NCBI GenBank assembly: GCA_029168955.1
Contig: JAPDOI010000145.1
Span: 992,001 to 1,056,000 of the forward strand
DNA: 64,000 bases
Reading direction: 5' to 3'
Source of the DNA: Aplectana chamaeleonis
Taxonomy: Eukaryota > Nematoda > Chromadorea > Rhabditida > Cosmocercidae
Shown here: positions 58,970 to 64,000 of the stretch, one piece after another
How positions within the stretch are numbered: the stretch's first letter is position 1
Layout: each line of letters opens with the position of its first letter
Translations under genes and position numbers: made by a program
Notes under the pieces: generated by a model
What the model was told of the DNA's origin: nothing
The model's database searches: none
The model's input: only the letters and a program-made list of their open reading frames with translations

Positions 58970-59400
58970 GTGAAAATAGAGGCGCACATAAAGGGATAGA
59001 TAGATAGAAAGAAAGAAAGAAAAGATAGAAAAAAAGAAAGGAGGGAAAGAAGAAAAGCAAGAAAAGAAAAAGGAAAGAACGAAGGAAAGAAGGGAAAGAG
59101 GAATAAAGAAGCAAAGGCCAGCAAAAAAAGGAAAGGATGAGAAAACATTTGAATGAATGAAAAGAGAAAGAAGAAATGGAGAAGAAGAAGAAGAGGCAAT
59201 GGAGGGAGAAGAAAGAAGGAGGAAGAGCGAGAAAACATGATGTAACAAAAAGGAGAGCGCAGAGAGAGAAGGTGAGGGGAAGAAAAGGATTTGAACGGAA
59301 AAAGAAAATGGAAAGGAAAGAAATGGAGAAAAGAGGTGAAGTCTAAAGAGAAAGAAAGAGGGAGGAAGAATGAGAGGGAAGGAGAAGAATAGATGTAAAA
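58970..59400. repeat. Polypurine tract of about 430 bp
   Basis: The plus strand is almost entirely A and G (GAAAGAAAGAAAGAAAAGAT and similar). ORFs of 150-177 codons on the minus strand (Phe/Ser/Leu-rich) are composition artefacts. Confidence 0.85.
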
Positions 59401-59592
59401 ATTTTGCACTCACCATCAATGGGAAATAAGCTCCACAAGTGAAGCAGCCACCCAAAACTCCATGAGATAGAAAAATGAACTATACTTGTTTAGCTTCTCC
59501 ACTACTTTTTCGATACTTTTGATAGTGAATCAATTTTGATGCGATAAGATCAGAAAACTTGCTTGACCATGTTATATAATTGTTTGAATTTA

Positions 59593-60095
59593 TTATATAA
59601 TCCGTATTTGAGTAGTTAGTATGAATGTGTTCCTATTTATACATTTCAGAATATTGTTATATATTACATGTTCCGTAAAACAATTACTATTAAGTACATT
59701 TTTCAACATTTTGAAGCGTTTTATGAAATCGGGTAACAAACTTGATGTACGTACTATTCTCAAAACTTCTGTATAAATTACAGAACACTTGATTTTAATC
59801 GAAATATTGGAATGAAAATGGGGGAATCTTATGACTTTGAAGTCAAAGTTGTCTGTCTTATTGAAAGGTTTGGTTATAATAGCATTATTAACTATTTTCA
59901 AATCTAAATCCGGATAGTTACAGTGGTATTCGTTGAAATGAGTTTTTTCTAAATTCAATGTTTTTGTACATGTACTGAAGTTTGTTATAAATATGATTTT
60001 CATCAGAATTATGTAAATATGATTTTCATCAGAATTATGTATTACAAGTAGATCGTCCATATATCTGAAGAAATAAAATGATCTGTGGTGAGAAA
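59593..60095 (-). pseudogene. Reverse transcriptase fragment, possibly Penelope-like
   Basis: The minus strand reads FYFFRYMDDLLVIHN, the RT palm box, followed by TLNLEKTHFNEY, FNFKVIRFPHFHSNI-like (seen as DNFDFKVIRFPHFHSNI) and LLRIVRTSSLLPDFIKRFKM-like text, a pattern shared by Penelope-like RT proteins. The upstream RT is not open and no GIY-YIG domain is visible. Confidence 0.55.
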
Positions 60096-60357
60096 TGCTT
60101 TCAGGTGAATATTCATATTCAAAAATGGATAGGCGGCAGGCCTACCCAAGCCCCTAAACCATCCGACATGTATGTATTCCTCTGTAATCTTCTCCTTTTC
60201 CTTCGGCATTTGTACCGCATAGACGCCGGGTCCGCTTGTTTACCCTGCCCCATTTGACTTTATCGTTCGCGTTGTCAGAATAAAAGGCTGCAATTTTCAC
60301 ATCGTTCCGCAGGACATTCAACCATCTTTGCTAGGGTCATTTCCATCGCTGGGCCGT

Positions 60358-60915
60358 AACTTCTTCCTGCATAGGGACAGGGTCTCTCCACACACGGAGG
60401 GAGGGGCACGGACGAGATTCATTGCTGACGCGACGCGCGTGGCGGAACTTTTCATCCTATTACCCCATCACTGGAGCGCGCTTGCCACAAGCTCACGAGA
60501 TTTCACGGGCTTTCATGTTTTTATTCATTCTCACATGACTTTTCTTTATGTTCCTGAGTTGTTCCTCTCATCATCTTATCCTGAACACTCATTTCAATAA
60601 CTCTTGTATGTTCTCGTGCCGTTGTACCGCTTGATATTTATAGAAAATGTAATACGGTATTAAAGATCAAGCACCAATTTAGATGTAGTGATGGGATCGT
60701 TGCCGCCGACAACCAGTTTGGCTCTGGATTATGAAACAAAGAAATAGCCACATGAGAACCAATAAACGCATGAAATGTCATGAAAGCTCGCGAGATTGTG
60801 GCAAGCGCGCTCTAGTGATGGGGTAATCAGATAAAAAATTTCCGCCGCGCGCGTCGCGTCAGCATGAAATCTCGTTCGTGCTTCTCACTCCGTATGTAGA
60901 GAGACCCTGTCTCCA
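60358..60915. mobile_element. Foldback element
   Basis: AGGGACAGGGTCTCTC at the left pairs with GAGAGACCCTGTCT at the right, and ACCCCATCACTGGAGCGCGC with GCGCGCTCTAGTGATGGGGT. Arms are about 180 bp. A 90-codon ORF in the left arm has no domain. Confidence 0.7.
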
Positions 60916-61439
60916 TTTTCGCGATCGAGTGTTCTCCGGCTCGAGGCGTAGGCGATTTCCATAGCGTAGCGATTTTCGCGAAATTTGACCAAAACGGGCG
61001 CAACATCAAAATTATCCCGCATGTCTTCATTTTGAATTGAAAGCGGCCAATTTGAGATGCGCTAACAGCGTTCGAAAATTCCCCAGACCGAAGTCGACCA
61101 GCCGGCATTTGGAAGCGCAGATAGCCGCAAGACGGCGACTGGATGGCAGCGTTCCCAGTTCAGTGGCCAGCAGACAGCATCCGGTGTCCAACTCGGAGAC
61201 AGACTGGCGTTCAGCTGTCAAAGTCCAGGTATAAATTCAGGGGCTGATAGTCTTATATTCGGGAATGCTGTTAAGGTGTTCATGGCTTCTGCAGTGATGT
61301 GTGGGACTTTCAGAATAGTGCCCCAAACTGCTGTAAACACATGCAAGACTGTTGAGTGAGTGAAGAAGTCTGTCGAGAGTGAAGAAGTCTGTCGATGATC
61401 TGCACAGTACTTCCAGCATGGAGTGTTGAGAAGATACCA

Positions 61440-61705
61440 AGGAGTGTTGGAGAGGCGCGCAGGAGTGTTTGGAAGGTGTGAAGGAGTATTGAGAAGATGA
61501 ACTGGTGTGTTGGGAAACTGCGCAGAAGTGATGAGGTGAGCAAGATTGTTTTAAGAGTTGCGCAGGATTCTCGGATAGGTATGCACGATTTTCGGGAGAT
61601 GCGCAGGATTGTCGGGGAGGTGTGGAGGGTTGTGTGGAAGGGGTGCTGGATTGTTGGGAACGCGGGCAATACTCCTGAGAAGAAGATCAAGACTACTGGA
61701 AACTG
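61440..61705. repeat. Degenerate GT-rich tandem repeat
   Basis: Loose units of about 28-30 bp built on GAGTGTTGGGAAG and GCGCAGGATTGT. Confidence 0.5.
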
Positions 61706-61739
61706 GGAACTGTGTAGTATAGTGAGGACTTAAAAAAAG

Positions 61740-62235
61740 ACCGAACAAACGATTTTCGAATAAATTCGTTCATTCTTTATTAAGAACGAACAAATTTCAA
61801 GTTGATTCGTTCATTTTTTTATTTCGAACGAACGAATTTCGAATGAATTCGTTCATTTTTTATTCCGAACGGACGAATTTCAAATAAATGCGTTCATTTT
61901 TTATTCCGAACGGACAAATTTCAAATAAACTCGTTCATTTTTCATTTCGAACGAACGAATTTCGAATGAATTCGTTCATTTTTTATTTCGAACAAACGAA
62001 TTTCGAATAAATTCGTTCATTTTTTATTTCGAACGAATTTCGGATAAATTCGTTCATTTCGAACGAACGAATTTCGGATGAATTCGTTCATTTTTTTATT
62101 TCGAGCGAACGAATTTCGAATAAATTCGTTCATTTTTTATTTCCAACGAACGAATTTGAATAAATTCGTTGACTGTTCAGTTTCATTTCGAACGAATAAA
62201 TTTCGAATAAATTCGTTAATTTTTTATTTCGAAGG
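61740..62235. repeat. Satellite, 41-bp unit, about 12 copies
   Basis: Unit GAACGAACGAATTTCGAATG then AATTCGTTCATTTTTTATTT. Each unit contains its own inverted repeat (GAACGAA and TTCGTTC). Confidence 0.88.
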
Positions 62236-62976
62236 TTACGGTGCCTCGAAAGATAACGGTAAGTTTATGGTAATTATGTCGTCAAAGTCTCAAATGTGAC
62301 TGAAGTTTTGCTTAGAGAGGTTCTTTGCTACTTTGGCACTCGCTCGCGTGTTGCCCCGGAGGGCGTGGTCAATTTCGCGTCCTTTTTCGTCAGCGCTAGA
62401 CGTTCCACATAATCGCGCCGGCGAGAGTCGAGTGCCCACAAAAAAGATTGTGGGCAATGCCCACAAAATCTTTGTGAGCATTGTGTGGATTGTCACGCCC
62501 CAGCTAGCGCCGGCGCGGAGGAGGCCTGGCAGGTGGTGTGTGCGGTGGCAGCGCGTGCGTTCGCGTCTTGTCCTTCTCTCCTGGTCTTCTCCTTAATTTG
62601 CCTTTCTTTCCCACTTCCCTTTTATAAAATCTTGCCTATTGAGGCTCACAAGGGAACTACTTTTAGTCAGCCTGGCCATTACGGATGAAGTACTTTTTTA
62701 AAACCGTTTTTGACGTAGAATCCGATTGTTGTCTTCGCATTTGCCTGAAACCACACTGAAGAGAAGTTATTTTCGCCAAATTTGCGAAACTTTTGTACTT
62801 TCCAAAGCGCCCACTAGTCATTGAAGAATTTGGAAACGGACCTCACAAATGTGTTCAGCGCCCAAATCAACCCCCTGAGCAAAGTTTGGGTGAGGGCGCA
62901 TTTTCCAAACTTGGCACAGACTGATAGCGTTTTAAATTTGTACTGATTTTCGGTTGGGAGTTTGTTCATATGAATT
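62236..62976. other. Repeat fragments, no gene
   Basis: 62640-62790 repeats 14225-14370; 62820-62900 is a copy of the AATAACCCC-type repeat; a hairpin lies around GTGCCCACAAAAAAGATTGTGGGC (62429-62452) with a second GTGGGCA copy after it. Confidence 0.45.
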
Positions 62977-63219
62977 AAAGGGCTCTTAAAGCGTTTTAGT
63001 AATGTTCGAGATTTCACTTGGTATCCTCCCAGTTGTGTTATTTGGGACGCTGATCACTACTTTTGGGTTTGCTGCCGAGATGTCGTACGTTCGTGCCGTG
63101 GCAGTGTGGAGGAAAGAAGACCACCTCCATGCAAACCGACGTCAACCCCTTCGCGTGGAGGGTTTTTGTCATGGGAGAGATGCTGGCTGGCTGCAGCTCT
63201 CCTAAGGATTCTACTACAA

Positions 63220-64000
63220 ATGGCCGGCGTCGAGAGGAATCCAGGACCCGCTCAGAAGTACTCATGCGCCACGTGCGGCAAGGATGTTACCAGGAGACAT
63301 ACCAGCGTCCAGTGCTTCGGATGCCAAAGGTGGGTGCATCTCTCCTGTTCGGGTCTCAGTTCTGTGAGGCATCACGATCCTTCCTTCCGTTGTGTTCTGT
63401 GCTCTGCCCCCAGTAACTCTGATTCCTCATTTACCAACCGCCCCCTCTCTATTGTGCATATTAACCTCAATGGCCTTCGTGCCAAGTTGTCTGAACTCTC
63501 TCTTTTTGCTCGTACTCATCATCCTGATGTCATAATGGTTCAGGAAACCAAACTTTCTCCTTCTACTACCGCACGTCACCCTAACATTCCTGGCTACACT
63601 GCTTATCATGCTCCAAGGACAGCTCTCGGCGGAGGAGTTTCCACTTTCGTATTATCAAATCTACCCTCTCATATCATACCAAACACACCGAAGGACGGCA
63701 CTCTCGAGTACCTACCTATCCATCTCCCTCTTAAACACCTATATCTCTTTTTAATATCTATATCCCTCCTACCACGCCCTGTCCCCAATCTTACGACCCT
63801 ACTCCCTCACTCAAGCAGTTGTACGACTGCTCACTTTCACCCTATGTTGTCTTCGCAGGCGATTTCAATGCTCATACATTCTGCTCGTCGCTTGACACTG
63901 ACGCTAGAGGAGAAGACGTCGAAGAATGGGCGGAGGAGTGCGATCTGGTCATTCTCAATGATGATCAGCCCACTCGTCTCCCGGCCAACGGCCGATCCTC
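63220..64000 (+). pseudogene. 5' part of an APE-type LINE polyprotein: 2A-like motif, PHD finger, AP endonuclease
   Basis: From the ATG: MAGVERNPGP, a 2A-like motif (canonical DxExNPGP, here with Gly for Asp); a C4HC3 PHD-type finger (CATCGKDV, CFGCQRWVHLSC, RCVLC; 63270-63415); then the endonuclease (IVHINLNGLRAKLSELSLFA, DVIMVQETKLSP, AGDFNAH). A frameshift near 63750 separates QETK from GDFNAH. Open frame without Met continues upstream to about 62977, with a Leu-rich run (WLAAALLRILLQ) just before the motif, as in 2A peptides. The element runs past the window edge, so the RT is not visible. It may be the same family as the inner LINE at 48973. Confidence 0.8.

Noticed and set aside
58922..59455. 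Long minus-strand ORFs rich in Phe, Ser and Leu
   Set aside because: They are translations of the polypurine tract and open only because of base composition.
1..64000. CRISPR arrays, rRNA genes, bacterial operons or integrated phage
   Set aside because: Tandem arrays here are contiguous minisatellites without spacers, and no rRNA or prokaryotic gene organisation is visible.

Overview
The window reads as repeat-dense nuclear DNA of a nematode, most likely a clade V (strongylid or hookworm-like) worm. The basis is short introns of about 50-90 bp with TTTCAG- or TTTAG-type acceptors, a mariner transposase of the type known from hookworms, CR1-clade LINEs, a Gypsy-type LTR element and many small inverted-repeat elements. 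I see no rRNA operon, CRISPR array, bacterial operon or phage. Species assignment is inference.

The one host gene I can recognise with confidence runs on the minus strand from about 56.3 kb down to 19.4 kb. It is a homolog of the replisome adaptor CTF4/AND-1/WDHD1 (C. elegans ctf-4). I located 16 exons whose reading phases agree, giving 625 residues of the acidic linker, the SepB beta-propeller and the C-terminal helical region. The N-terminal WD40 exons were not found and probably lie beyond 64 kb. Two introns are greatly enlarged by transposons: 8.5 kb (23,084-31,629) and 22.4 kb (33,402-55,814). A second, unrecognised plus-strand gene is suggested by three phase-consistent exons at 7.4-8.0 kb.

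Layout: 1-5.5 kb holds a TIR element, a foldback MITE, a tandem/inverted block of tRNA-like units, an hAT-type MITE with an 8-bp duplication, and the first TTAA-type MITE. 5.5-9 kb holds the candidate gene exons. 9.6-16.3 kb is a mosaic of inverted-repeat elements. 16.6-18.5 kb is a foldback element carrying a complete mariner copy, whose promoter has a perfect four-unit heat-shock element followed by a TATA box, and whose transposase has Glu at the second catalytic position. 19.4-33.4 kb contains most ctf-4 exons, with MITEs and a CR1 LINE in the introns. 33.7-44.7 kb is an 11-kb Gypsy-type LTR element (minus strand) with 348-bp LTRs and an ATTAC target duplication; its pol and gag are broken, and it is itself invaded by a 3-kb inverted-repeat element and two 42-bp-period minisatellites. 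48-54 kb is a nest: a TTAA MITE split by a CR1 copy (itself split by another LINE) and by a Harbinger-like element (itself containing a foldback). 54-64 kb holds satellites, a polypurine tract, an RT fragment, and, at the window edge, the 5' part of a LINE with a 2A-like motif, a PHD finger and an AP-endonuclease domain.

There is no cooperating gene system in the bacterial sense. The biology is a conserved replication gene surviving within a dense transposon landscape, plus a mariner that may have heat-inducible transcription.
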